From contig NZ_MTQO01000046.1 of assembly GCF_001984155.1 (NCBI RefSeq), positions 310,001 to 374,000 on the forward strand: a stretch of DNA of 64,000 bases, in the 5' to 3' direction. This DNA comes from Actinosynnema sp. ALI-1.44. Lineage in GTDB: Bacteria > Actinomycetota > Actinomycetes > Mycobacteriales > Pseudonocardiaceae. Shown piece after piece: positions 45,939 to 54,824 of this stretch; within the stretch, counting starts at the first letter, position 1, and each line of letters begins with the position of its first letter. The position numbers were made by a program, and so were the translations under genes. The notes below the pieces were generated by a model, which was given only the letters and a program-made list of their open reading frames with translations, was not told the DNA's origin and did not search any database.

Positions 45939-46895
45939 ATGACCTTGCGGTGCGCGGTACTCGACGACTACCAGGGCGTCTCACTGGACATGGCCGACTG
46001 GTCCGCCCTCGACGGCCACATCGACGTCACCGTCCACCGCGAACACATCGGCGACCAGGACCGCCTCGTCGACCTGCTCATCGACCAGCAAATCATCGTC
46101 ATCATGCGCGAACGCACCCCGTTCCGCGCCGACCTGCTGCGGCGCCTGCCCCACCTCCAACTGCTCATCACCAGCGGCATGCGCAACGCCTCCATCGACC
46201 TCACCGCCGCCGCCGAACACGGCGTCACCGTCTGCGGCACCGCCAGCACCTCCACCCCACCCGCCGAACTGACCTGGGCACTCATCCTCGGCCTGGCCCG
46301 GCACCTGGTCACCGAGAACAACGCCTTCCGCGCAGGCGGGCCATGGCAAAGCACCGTCGGCACCGGACTCTCGGGCAAGACCCTCGGCCTCGTCGGCTTC
46401 GGCAAGATCGGCATCCAGGTCGCCCGCGTCGCCCGCGCGTTCGGCATGGACGTCACCGCGTGGAGCGCCAACCTCACCGCCGCCCGCACCGACCCCGAAG
46501 GCGTCCGCCTGGTCAGCAAGGACGAACTGCTCACCGGCAGCGACATCGTCTCCGTGCACACCGTGCTCAGCGACCGCACCCGCGGCCTCATCGGCGCCGA
46601 CGAACTGGCCCGGATGCGCCCCGGCGCACTGCTGATCAACACCTCCCGCGCGGCCATCGTCGACCAGCACGCCCTGATCGAAGCCCTACGCGCACGCCGC
46701 ATCGGCGGCGCCGGACTCGACGTCTTCGACCAGGAACCACTGCCGCCCGACCACCCACTGCGAACCCTGCCCACCGTCCTGGCCACCCCGCACCTCGGCT
46801 ACGTCACCGACAGCAACTACCACATCTACTTCCGCGAGGCCGTCGAGAACATCCAGGCGTTCATCGCCGGGACCCCCATCCGCGTCATGTCGTGA
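45939..46895 (+). CDS. D-2-hydroxyacid dehydrogenase family protein
   Basis: A 318-residue NAD-dependent enzyme with the Rossmann motif GLVGFGKIGIQVA near residue 150, LLINTSRAAIVDQHALIEAL and the VLATPHLGYVTD histidine segment. The second catalytic Arg/Glu region (DIVSVHTVLSDRTRGLI) is also present. It oxidises a D-2-hydroxyacid or reduces the keto acid; which one is unclear. TAGCGT lies 7 bases before the ATG with no ribosome site, so the message is probably leaderless. Confidence 0.87.
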   Translation: MTLRCAVLDDYQGVSLDMADWSALDGHIDVTVHREHIGDQDRLVDLLIDQQIIVIMRERTPFRADLLRRLPHLQLLITSGMRNASIDLTAAAEHGVTVCGTASTSTPPAELTWALILGLARHLVTENNAFRAGGPWQSTVGTGLSGKTLGLVGFGKIGIQVARVARAFGMDVTAWSANLTAARTDPEGVRLVSKDELLTGSDIVSVHTVLSDRTRGLIGADELARMRPGALLINTSRAAIVDQHALIEALRARRIGGAGLDVFDQEPLPPDHPLRTLPTVLATPHLGYVTDSNYHIYFREAVENIQAFIAGTPIRVMS

Positions 46896-46964
46896 ATTTG
46901 TACCCGCCTTGTATCCCTTCTCGTCACGCTGCGCCGTACTGCCGTGACAACGAGGAGGACACAC

Positions 46965-47783
46965 ATGCGGATCAAATGGGCCGCCGCGACAGTTGCCGTC
47001 GCGAGCGCCGCCGCCATCATCAGCGCCGCACCGGCACAGGCGCTCGCCAGCGTCGACATGGAAAAAGTGCTCCTCGCGGCGCAGATCGACCCCCGCAGGG
47101 CGGACTCGGCGATCACCCCCGGCGCCAAGGACCACGTCCTCGCCGTCGAACAAGCCCTGCAGGCCAAAGGCTTCCTCGCCGCGCAGTACGTCGACGGGCA
47201 CTTCGGCACATCCACCACCACCGCGTACACCAACTACCAGAAGTCACTCGGCTGGACCGGACTGGACACCAACGGCATCCCCGGCCAGACCTCGCTGCAG
47301 AAACTCGGCGACGGACGCTTCACCGTCACCCGCGTGGTGACCGCCGGCACCAAGATCACCTACCAGGGCAAGACCATCAACACCCGCACCCGGGACATGC
47401 TCAAAGCGGCCGAGGCGCGACTGGGCCGGACCCTCACCATCACACAGGGCTCCTACAACCCGGGCGGGGTCGGCGCGTCCGGCGGCACCCACGACGGCGG
47501 CGGCGCACTGGACCTCTCCGTCAGCGGAATGCCGGACGCCACCAAGACCGACGTCGTCCGCAAACTGCGCGAGGCCGGATTCGCCGCCTGGTGGCGCAAG
47601 CCCTCCCAAGGCCCATGGGAGCACCACATCCACGCGATGGCCGTGTCCGACCCGCACCAGTCCCCCGCCGCCTGGCACCAGTCCGGCGACTACTACCTCG
47701 GCAAGAACGGTCTGGCCAACGGCGCCGCCGACGACGGCCCACAGGTCACCAGGCGCACATGGGAAGAGATCCAGCGCGGCTGA
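46965..47783 (+). CDS. Secreted peptidoglycan-binding M15-like peptidase
   Basis: A 272-residue exported protein. The signal peptide ends near ISAAPAQA, then a PG_binding_1-like domain (VLAVEQALQAKGFLAAQYVD, residues about 60-110). A zinc-peptidase-like domain follows with GTHDGGGALDLSV (His and Asp spaced as in M15/VanY enzymes) and WEHHIHA. It probably trims peptidoglycan stem peptides. GAGGAGG precedes the ATG at 46965, which is better than the ATG at 46944. It converges on the gene at 47797 with only 13 bp between stops. Confidence 0.82.
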   Translation: MRIKWAAATVAVASAAAIISAAPAQALASVDMEKVLLAAQIDPRRADSAITPGAKDHVLAVEQALQAKGFLAAQYVDGHFGTSTTTAYTNYQKSLGWTGLDTNGIPGQTSLQKLGDGRFTVTRVVTAGTKITYQGKTINTRTRDMLKAAEARLGRTLTITQGSYNPGGVGASGGTHDGGGALDLSVSGMPDATKTDVVRKLREAGFAAWWRKPSQGPWEHHIHAMAVSDPHQSPAAWHQSGDYYLGKNGLANGAADDGPQVTRRTWEEIQRG

Positions 47784-47796
47784 CCCCCGAGCGTGC

Positions 47797-48837
47797 TCAG
47801 GGATCGGCCAGGGTCCACAACCGTGGCCGATCCCCAGCATGCGTGACCACGTTCAACACACCGTTCACGCACCGCGACGGCGACGCACTGCCCTCGCTGA
47901 TCTCGACCACATCCACCCGAGTCTGCCCAGGTGTCCAGCGAGCCAACTGTCCTCGCCGCTCCGTGCCGACGGCCTGGCTCAACCAGTAGACCCGGCCACC
48001 GCAGGAATGCACACCCGCCGCGTTCGCGTCGAGCACGACCTCCATGTTCGCCCGTCGTGCCACCAGCGGCCCCGGGTTGGCCACACCCACCTCGTACGGC
48101 GGGAAATCCGCGGTCAACTCCCAGTCGGCGGTGTGCAGCAGAACCGCCGCACGGCACGCCCGCTCCCCGGTGGACACAGCCTCCGGCGTGAGCGACGCGC
48201 CCATCCGGAACCACCGGACGCAGTGCTCGCCGGAGCGCACCTCACGCCACTGCACCGCGTCCAGTTCGGCGGTCAGCAACGAGACCGTCGTCCCGTCCTG
48301 TGCGCACCGGTCCATCTTCGGCTCCAGGGTCGCGGCGTCGAGGACCACCAGGCACTGGTCGGATCGCTGGACGACGACCACGCCCGCCGCGACGGCCACC
48401 GGCCCGGGGCCCACCCCGGTGGACCGCTCGGCCCGCGCCCCCGTCGCGAGATCCACAGTGGACAATCGACCCGCCTCGACCTCGTGCACCACCAGCCGGG
48501 TGCCGTCCAGCGTCGCCGACAACGTCTCCCCGCCGCGCGCGACCTCCGAGCCGTCCTTGGTCACCAGGCGGTGGGATCCGTCCTGAGCCACCACCGGGAA
48601 CACCGCGCGTTCGACGTCCACGACCGACCGGTCCGCCTGGCCGACCCCGGCCGGTAGTGGCACCTCGCGCCAGTTGAGCTTGCCGCCGGGCACCGCCACC
48701 CGCTGCGCGTCCATCACCAAGGGCGTGGCCGCCGCTGGCGGCGGCGGTTCGAGAGGTTTCGCGGGCGGTTCACGCAACAGCACCACCACGAGCACGACAG
48801 CCGCGAGCGCGGCCAGTCCGATCCATCCCCGGCGCAT
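47797..48837 (-). CDS. Membrane-anchored hypothetical protein
   Basis: A 346-residue protein with a single N-terminal TM helix (GLAALAAVVLVVVLL, residues 7-21), a proline-rich linker (PPAKPLEPPPPAAATP), and an outer domain of repeated short beta units with several cysteines (CLVVLDA, MDRCAQDG, EHCVRWFRMG). It may form a beta-propeller with disulfides. I do not recognise a family. The DUF3592-like gene ends 10 bp upstream, so the two are probably one operon. Confidence 0.65.
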   Translation of the reverse strand: MRRGWIGLAALAAVVLVVVLLREPPAKPLEPPPPAAATPLVMDAQRVAVPGGKLNWREVPLPAGVGQADRSVVDVERAVFPVVAQDGSHRLVTKDGSEVARGGETLSATLDGTRLVVHEVEAGRLSTVDLATGARAERSTGVGPGPVAVAAGVVVVQRSDQCLVVLDAATLEPKMDRCAQDGTTVSLLTAELDAVQWREVRSGEHCVRWFRMGASLTPEAVSTGERACRAAVLLHTADWELTADFPPYEVGVANPGPLVARRANMEVVLDANAAGVHSCGGRVYWLSQAVGTERRGQLARWTPGQTRVDVVEISEGSASPSRCVNGVLNVVTHAGDRPRLWTLADP

Positions 48838-48847
48838 TCACCCGAAA

Positions 48848-49345
48848 CTACCGGGACGGGTTGTCGGCCAGGCGGAAGAGGTCGCGCGTCGGGTGCACGT
48901 CGACCGGGATGCTCGTCCCGACTTCGACGATCTTCTCGCCGGGGACGAGGTGGGTCGTGGTGAACGGCGGCCGTCCGGGCACGGTGACCAGCATCCGGAC
49001 TCTGGTGCAGCGGTCGTCCTCGCCGCACCACACGCGTTCCGCGGACGTGACCGTGCCCATGACGCGCACTCCGGCCGTGTCCAGGTCGCGCCACACACGC
49101 CGTTCCCGTGCGGTGCCGACGATCGCCAGGACCAGGACGACCACGGTGAGCGGCGTCAAGACGAGGCCGGTCACCAGGACGGCCGTTCTGTCGTCGTCGG
49201 GGACGTACCCGCCGACAACGGCCAGCAGGATCACGGGACCGATGCACACGACCACGAGCCCGAGCACAGTCCAGAACGGCTGCTCGAAATAGCGCGCCGG
49301 ACGACTGACCGGACCTACGGCCTCGGGTGTCTCCCCACCCGTCAC
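48848..49345 (-). CDS. DUF3592-like membrane protein
   Basis: A 165-residue protein with two TM helices (WTVLGLVVVCIGPVILLAVV and LVTGLVLTPLTVVVLVLAIV), then a soluble beta domain (GTVTSAERVWC...VEVGTSIPVDVHPTRDLFRL) typical of the DUF3592 class. GTG at 49345 is chosen because earlier residues look non-coding. Function unknown; probably an operon with the gene at 47797. Confidence 0.65.
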   Translation of the reverse strand: MTGGETPEAVGPVSRPARYFEQPFWTVLGLVVVCIGPVILLAVVGGYVPDDDRTAVLVTGLVLTPLTVVVLVLAIVGTARERRVWRDLDTAGVRVMGTVTSAERVWCGEDDRCTRVRMLVTVPGRPPFTTTHLVPGEKIVEVGTSIPVDVHPTRDLFRLADNPSR

Positions 49346-49496
49346 GGCGTGACCCGCCCACCACCGGCAAGGGAGTCCGGCCCACTTCGTAAGCACTCTG
49401 GCACGAGCGGAAACATAGCCGACCGACCAAGCCCTGGGCTGACCGCCATCGCCCCCGGCTTCTCGTGTGTTGGTGTTCGAGGCTTGTGTATTTGTA

Positions 49497-49530
49497 TTTC
49501 GTCACTATGAAATCAACAGTGTCCGTAGTA
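49497..49530 (+). repeat. Promoter/operator-like repeat, copy 1
   Basis: A 34-bp element that matches the element at 63314-63347 in 30 of 34 positions. It begins TTTCGTCACTA and ends GTGTCCGTAGTA. The end holds an imperfect palindrome around TGT (CAACAG-TGT-CCGTAG). TATGAA at 49506-49511 can be a -10 hexamer with TTGTGT 16 bp upstream. Downstream on the plus strand is only a short unknown frame (WYQRTVVLAALEYVHKQALR) before the NTPase gene ends, so it seems to serve a lost gene. The 49346-49619 gap holds nothing else. Confidence 0.6.
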
Positions 49531-49619
49531 TCGGATGAGGTGCCCGGTAAGGGCTGTGATTGGACTGGTATCAGCGCACAGTCGTGCTCGCCGCGCTGGA
49601 GTACGTGCACAAGCAGGCG

Positions 49620-52600
49620 CTACGACTCCGCTGAGGGCACATGGATCCACGCGATCGCGTCGGTTTCCTTGATCGCCACGCTGACCCGCCGGTACGCGCT
49701 CAGGTCGGCGTTCGGGTGCGGCCGGATCACGTTGTCGTAGAACGTCGACGACGCGATGAACGCCACCGGGCCGCCGGTCTCGTCCTGTGCTTTGCGCAGC
49801 GGGTCCGCGTCGACCAACCGGAAGGCGAAGTTCACCGACGCGCCGACCTGGCCGGCCTCGTCGACCGGCACTTCGCCCGAGTGCAGCGCGACCCGCAACC
49901 GCAGCCTGCGGTTGTCCGGCACGCGTTGATTGTGCTCACGAACCACCGCCACCAGGGCCTGCGGCAAGGCGTCCACGAACACCGCCTTGGCCACTTCGGC
50001 CGGGACGACGATCATCACGCCGTCACCGCGGTCCTGGGCACGGCACGAGTCCCAGTCGATGTCGGTGTGGCGGAACGCTTTCTTCAACATGTCCTGGGAT
50101 CGACCGTCCTGGGGCGCGTCTACGACCAGGATCACCGGCTCCTGCGTGCCGGTGATGGCGCGCTGTTCCAGTTCGGCCAGTTTGGCCAGCACTGTCTCGG
50201 CGTCCGGATCGTCGAACTCGGTGAGCAGCTTCAGCGCGTGCTGCCAGGTCGCGCGGGCTTCGATCCGGTCACCGAGTGCCCGGTAGGTGTCACCGAGCCG
50301 GTTGAGGGTGACCGCTTCGGCGTACCGGTTGCCGCCGTCCCGCGACAGCCGCAGCGCCGCCGCGTAGTGCTCGACCGCGTCGGAGAACTGGTACAGGCGG
50401 TGATGCACCTGCCCGAGGCCTTCCAGGGCGACGCTTTCACCACGGCGGTTGTCCAGATCCCGGTACAGCTCGCGGGCGGCGTGGAACTCGTGCAACGCCT
50501 GGCGGTGCGCGCCGGTCTGCGCCGCGCAGTCGGCCAGCGTCACCAGCGCATCCGCCTCGCCGTGCCGGTCGGCGTTGCGGCGGAACAGATCCAGCGCCAC
50601 CCGGGCGTGGAAGACGGCTTCGTCGGGCTGGTTGCGGCGGGCGTGGACCTCGCTCAGCGCGAGTTCCGAACGGGCCTCCCCCACCTCGTTGCCCAGCTCC
50701 CGGCACAGCCCCAGGGACAGTTCGTAGTGCTTGGCCGCTTCGGCGATCCGCCCGAACTGGCCGTGCACGGCGCCGAGGCTGCGGTGGATGTCGGCCTGGG
50801 CCTGGCGGTCGCGGGCCTGGTCGGCCGCGCCGAGCGCGGTCTGCAGAACAGCCGCGAGGTCGTGCCACAGTCCTTGCTGGTCAAGGAAAGGCGTGATCAC
50901 CGAGGCGAGCCGCCACGCCCGTTCGTCGAGTCCCTGCTGTGCGGCGAAGTCGATCGCGGCCAGCAGCACCGGCCGCTCCGAGGCGAACCAGTAGCGGTCG
51001 GCGGCGGCGCCGCGGTCGATGTAGTGGTCGAGAACCCGGCGGATCGCCTCGTCGCGTTCCCAGTCCGAGTCGTGTGTCATGGCCTGCTCGTGCGCGTAGA
51101 GGCGCAGCAGGTCGTGGAACCGGTAACGGCCCGGCGTGTAGTGGTGCATCAGGTGCGCGACGCACACCTCACGCAGGACCTGCTGTGCTTGGGGTTCGGA
51201 CAAGCCGGTCAGCGCCGCGACCGCGGGTAGCCCGATGTCGGGCTCCGGGTGCAGGCCCAGCAACCGGAACACCCTCGCCGCCTCGGGACTCAGCGCCTGG
51301 TAGGTCCACGAGAACGCGGCGCGGATACTCGCCGACTCGTCGTCTCCGGCCAGCACGGCCAACCGGTTGTTGGCGTCGTTGAGCTCACCGGCCAGTACCT
51401 GCAGCGGGAACTCCGGGTGGGCGGCGGCGTGCGCGGCGACGATCCGCAACGCCAGCGGCAGCCCACCGCAGTACTCGACCAGTTTCGCCGCGGCCTCGGG
51501 CTCGGCGTCCACCCGGTCGTCGCCCAGGCAGCGCGACAGCAGGGTGATGCCGGCGTTGCGGTCGAAGACGTTCAACGCCACCTGCACGGCGTCGTTCTTG
51601 GCGACCAGGTCGGCCAGCCGGGCGCGGCTGGTGACCAGCACGCGGCTGTCGGACGAGCCGGGCAACAGCGGCAGGACCTGTTCGCTGGAGCGCGCGTTGT
51701 CCAGCAACACCAGCATCCGCCGTCCGGCGACGATGCTGCGGTACAGCGCGACCCGCGCGTCCAGTTCGACCGGCATCGCCTGCCGTGAGACCCCCAACGC
51801 GTCCAGGAACAGCAGCAACGCCTCGGCCGCCTGCACCGGGCGCCCCGACGGGCTGAACCCGCGCAGGTCCACGTACAGCTGCCCGTCGGGATACCGGTCG
51901 GCGACCAGGTGGGCGAAGTTCACCGCGAGGGTGGTCTTGCCGGTCCCCGGCGCGCCGGTGATCAGGAAGACACCCGCGTCCAGCGAACTGGCCAGCCACC
52001 CCAGCTCGGCTTCCCGGCCGACGAACGTCTTCACCCCCCGCGGCAGCGTGCGAGGCCGCGGCAGCCGCTGACCGGTGTCCGTGATGGTGACGTCCTGGAT
52101 TGGCTGCGGCGCCTGCTCCGGTGGCCGTGGCCAGACGGTGACCGTGATGAAGTCCTTCTCGCGCAACACTGTCGGGATCGGACTGCCGGTGGTGCGGCAG
52201 TCGCGCAACGCCGACGGGATCCCGCTGCCCTCGCCCTCCACCAGCCGCACCCACGACAGCAGGTGCGCGAGCCGGTAGTTGCGTTTCACCGACTGCCCGT
52301 GGAACTCGGTCAGCTCGTGCCGCTCGCCCGCCGGGATGTCGTGGCCGATCCAGTCGCCCGGGCTGCTGACCTCCACCCGGTCGTCGAACACCCGCACGTG
52401 CACACACGAGTTGAGGTGCGAGTAGTCGCGGTGCACCAACGCGTTCGCGATGATCTCGCGCACGGCGATCATCGGGAACGCGTAGACCGGCACGGCCTGG
52501 GCGTGGTCCTCGCTGGGGCGTTCGCCGCGGCGCACGTGCTTGGCCACGAACTCGCGCGCGTTGACGATCTGCGTCGTCACCGGGCCTTCGTAGGTCTCGC

Positions 52601-53303
52601 CGTCGCGGTGGTCGGAGCGGTCGAGCCCGTAGTACCGGACGCATTTGACCATCGCCGCCGGGCTCGCCGCGCTCGGGCCGCGGCCGAACAGCAACGCGCC
52701 GGTGCGGGTCAGCCTGCCGTCGGTCCAGACCTCGATCTGTTCGAGGAACTGCCACGGGGTGAGCTCGCCCGGCAACCGGGCCGAGACCTCGGTCCGCAAC
52801 TGGGCGCGGAAGTCCTGCAGGGCGTCCACGTCGAACACCGCCAGGTCGGTCGGCTGGTCCAGATAGGCGGGCTCGTGGCCCGGTTCGGTCTTCTTCGCGC
52901 TCGGGCGGCGCGCGGGCGGGAAATGGGCGGCGAGGGTTTCCAGCAGATCCCGCACGCCTGCCACCGGATCGGCGTAGTACTTCGCGACTTCTGTCTTCAC
53001 CGCCAACTGCTGGACGTACGCCTGCTCATCCATCTGCACCACGAATACGCAGTTGGCGCCCGCGTACCCGGCGTTCACGATCTTGTGCGCCCATGCGCTG
53101 CCGACCGATCTCGTGGTCGCGCACAAGACGATCGGCACACCCGAATCCAGGGCTTTCAACGCCGCGCCGATCCGGGATTCGCCCACCAGAACCGTGCCGT
53201 CGTGCGCGACGTCGTAACCGCCGTCGCGCAACGGGCCCGCCAGTTTCTCGGCCAGGTCCTCCTCGCCGTCGGCGCACACGACATACACCGGTTGCCGGGT
53301 CAT
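49620..53303 (-). CDS. TIR-like / AlbA-HATPase / NB-ARC / TPR / cyclase-like protein
   Basis: A 1227-residue multidomain protein. Residues 1-125 look like a TIR fold (VYVVCADGEEDLAEKLAGPL...SAWAHKI), but no glutamate follows the tryptophan. Residues 165-395 resemble the Schlafen AlbA plus HATPase_c_4 module (IIANALVHRDYSHLN, LVEGEGSGIPSAL). NB-ARC spans about 425-700: Walker A TGAPGTGKTT near 448, Walker B MLVLLDNA near 530, GLPLAL near 611. TPR units run 830-1015. Residues 1050-1225 form a class III cyclase-like domain (RGDGVMIV, ALHSGEV, GASVNFAFRL). It starts 19 bp after the TIR gene and is probably a signal-transducing NTPase of an immune or conflict system. Confidence 0.85.
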   Translation of the reverse strand: MTRQPVYVVCADGEEDLAEKLAGPLRDGGYDVAHDGTVLVGESRIGAALKALDSGVPIVLCATTRSVGSAWAHKIVNAGYAGANCVFVVQMDEQAYVQQLAVKTEVAKYYADPVAGVRDLLETLAAHFPPARRPSAKKTEPGHEPAYLDQPTDLAVFDVDALQDFRAQLRTEVSARLPGELTPWQFLEQIEVWTDGRLTRTGALLFGRGPSAASPAAMVKCVRYYGLDRSDHRDGETYEGPVTTQIVNAREFVAKHVRRGERPSEDHAQAVPVYAFPMIAVREIIANALVHRDYSHLNSCVHVRVFDDRVEVSSPGDWIGHDIPAGERHELTEFHGQSVKRNYRLAHLLSWVRLVEGEGSGIPSALRDCRTTGSPIPTVLREKDFITVTVWPRPPEQAPQPIQDVTITDTGQRLPRPRTLPRGVKTFVGREAELGWLASSLDAGVFLITGAPGTGKTTLAVNFAHLVADRYPDGQLYVDLRGFSPSGRPVQAAEALLLFLDALGVSRQAMPVELDARVALYRSIVAGRRMLVLLDNARSSEQVLPLLPGSSDSRVLVTSRARLADLVAKNDAVQVALNVFDRNAGITLLSRCLGDDRVDAEPEAAAKLVEYCGGLPLALRIVAAHAAAHPEFPLQVLAGELNDANNRLAVLAGDDESASIRAAFSWTYQALSPEAARVFRLLGLHPEPDIGLPAVAALTGLSEPQAQQVLREVCVAHLMHHYTPGRYRFHDLLRLYAHEQAMTHDSDWERDEAIRRVLDHYIDRGAAADRYWFASERPVLLAAIDFAAQQGLDERAWRLASVITPFLDQQGLWHDLAAVLQTALGAADQARDRQAQADIHRSLGAVHGQFGRIAEAAKHYELSLGLCRELGNEVGEARSELALSEVHARRNQPDEAVFHARVALDLFRRNADRHGEADALVTLADCAAQTGAHRQALHEFHAARELYRDLDNRRGESVALEGLGQVHHRLYQFSDAVEHYAAALRLSRDGGNRYAEAVTLNRLGDTYRALGDRIEARATWQHALKLLTEFDDPDAETVLAKLAELEQRAITGTQEPVILVVDAPQDGRSQDMLKKAFRHTDIDWDSCRAQDRGDGVMIVVPAEVAKAVFVDALPQALVAVVREHNQRVPDNRRLRLRVALHSGEVPVDEAGQVGASVNFAFRLVDADPLRKAQDETGGPVAFIASSTFYDNVIRPHPNADLSAYRRVSVAIKETDAIAWIHVPSAES

Positions 53304-53322
53304 GGCCGCGTCGCTTCTGCTG

Positions 53323-53709
53323 TCACTTCATGGCCGCGTCGAGGGCCCGCACGCCACCGGCCCAGTCCGCGCCGAGGTCGACGTGCTTGATGTCGGCGAG
53401 GATCGCGGGCGCCTCGCCGCCGCCCAGCATCACCGGCAGCAGCGTCACCCCCTTGCCGCTGACCTGCCGGTGCAGCGCCGACATCCATTCCCTCGACTGC
53501 CATGGGCTGCGGGTCGAATTCGTGGAATAACACAGTACGAGATATCGCGCGGCGGCCAGTCCGTCGTCCATCTTCTGCACGACGGAATCGCCGGGCCCCA
53601 GTTCCCACGTGTCCAGCCAGACCTGATGTCCGTGGCCGCGCAGGTCGACCGCGAGTCGTTCCGCTTCGGCGTGATCCGTGCTGCGATAACTGATGAAGAC
53701 CGCGGCCAA
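53323..53709 (-). CDS. Stand-alone TIR-domain protein
   Basis: A 128-residue protein that is almost only a TIR domain: AAVFISYRSTDHAEAERLAV, WLDTWELGPGDSV, and SPWQSREWMSALH with the glutamate expected for NAD+ cleavage. The TTG at 53709 is chosen because GGGAGGGG stands 4 bases upstream; longer upstream frames lack sense. It is the first gene of an operon with the 1227-residue NTPase and is probably its effector: TIR enzymes deplete NAD+ or make cyclic ADP-ribose-like signals when assembled. Confidence 0.88.
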   Translation of the reverse strand: MAAVFISYRSTDHAEAERLAVDLRGHGHQVWLDTWELGPGDSVVQKMDDGLAAARYLVLCYSTNSTRSPWQSREWMSALHRQVSGKGVTLLPVMLGGGEAPAILADIKHVDLGADWAGGVRALDAAMK

Positions 53710-53905
53710 GGTACCCCTCCCATCGGCACGCCCAAGGATAGCCGTTCGGCGCGCGAGAAGTGTGGACTGGACCACACCCGGCACAACTCGTCATCCCGTC
53801 TCGGCACGACGACTCTCGGGCCGCCGAACTGTCCGCAGTGGACGTTCCAGCGGGGTGTCTCGTTGTGCGACGTGCGGCGCGCCCGGACTCCGATACGATG
53901 CGGTA

Positions 53906-54229
53906 ATGATCTTCATCACCGCGAAGTTCCTGATCAAGCCGGAGTTCGCCGACCAGTGGCCGGAGCTGTCCAGGGAGTTCACCGAGGCGACCCGCGCCGA
54001 GCCGGGCTGCATGTGGTTCGACTGGTCGCGCAGTGTGGACAACCCGCACGAGTACGTCATCGTGGAGGCGTTCCGCGACGACGAGGCCGGCGCGGCGCAC
54101 GTGCAGTCCGACCACTTCACCCAGGCGCGGCGGACCTTCCCGCAGTACCTGGTCGCCACACCGAAGATCGTCAACTTCACCGTCCCGCAGGACGACTGGT
54201 CGGCCCTGGGCGAATTCACAGTGGAATGA
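53906..54229 (+). CDS. Antibiotic biosynthesis monooxygenase (ABM) family protein
   Basis: A 107-residue ABM-fold protein (IFITAKFLIKPEFADQWPEL, EPGCMWFDWSRSVDNPHEYV, VEAFRDDEAGAAHVQSDHF). Small dimeric enzymes of this type oxidise quinols or similar substrates without a cofactor, and many are unassigned. TACGAT stands 6 bases before the ATG with no ribosome site, so the transcript is likely leaderless. It is divergent from the TIR gene. Confidence 0.87.
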   Translation: MIFITAKFLIKPEFADQWPELSREFTEATRAEPGCMWFDWSRSVDNPHEYVIVEAFRDDEAGAAHVQSDHFTQARRTFPQYLVATPKIVNFTVPQDDWSALGEFTVE

Positions 54230-54256
54230 GGGCCGTCCCGCAATAGGGTTCGCCGC

Positions 54257-54603
54257 ATGGTCACGTTCGCCGTCGATGAGGTCGCACCGGTCACCGAGCC
54301 GCTGCCGACGAAGCCGCTGCGCGAGGTGGACTACGTCGAGCAGCGGGGCCTCGAGACGTGGTGCCGCTCGTTGCGCCCGATCACCGACCAGTTCGTGCGT
54401 GCCGCGTCCCGTGGCGGGTTGGCACCTGATGCCCGCGGAACCCCTGATCGACGACGTCATCGACCGGCTGATCGCCGAGCACGACACCACCGCCCCCTCC
54501 CCCGGCGGACGCCGCGGACATCAGCACCGCGGAGCTGATCGCCGGTGGCGGCATCGAGCACCTGCGCACCGGCGTGCTCGCCGACCTGATCAGGGGGACA
54601 TGA
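54257..54603 (+). pseudogene. Unidentified 115-residue gene with two +1 frameshifts
   Basis: Three frames in a row carry protein-like sequence: VTEPLPTKPLREVDYVEQRG and LETWCRSLRPITDQFVRAAS; then WHLMPAEPLIDDVIDRLIAE; then ADISTAELIAGGGIEHLRTG up to TGA 54603. Removing one G at 54416-54418 and one base near 54499-54508 gives one protein of about 115 residues. A TAGGGT box 7 bases before the ATG supports a real, leaderless gene. I do not recognise the family. Its end overlaps a second ATG (ATGA), whose product starts alike. Confidence 0.55.
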
Positions 54604-54668
54604 TGGTCACGTTCACCGTCGACGACGTCACCCGGCTAGGCCGCGTTTCATATGTCCGATCGCGATAG
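54600..54668 (+). pseudogene. Truncated second copy of the same N terminus
   Basis: From ATG 54603 (or 54600) the frame reads VTFTVDDVTRLGRVSYVRSR and stops at 54668. Its first eight residues nearly repeat those of the gene at 54257 (VTFAVDEV), and 24 of the first 30 bases match. It may be the stub of a tandem paralogue. The 150 bp after it hold GC-rich inverted repeats (around 54733-54795) that could end transcription; nothing else was seen. Confidence 0.35.
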
Positions 54669-54824
54669 CCGGGCCGGCTGCGGTCCCTGACGCCACCGCC
54701 GAAAAGCCAAAAGACAACCAGTATTCCGGCCTTCCGGCGGCGACGCCAGGAACCGCCCCACTGAATCCCGACTCCGGCCTCCGGCCGGGGCAGACTCTCA
54801 TCGACCGGACATATGGAACACGAC

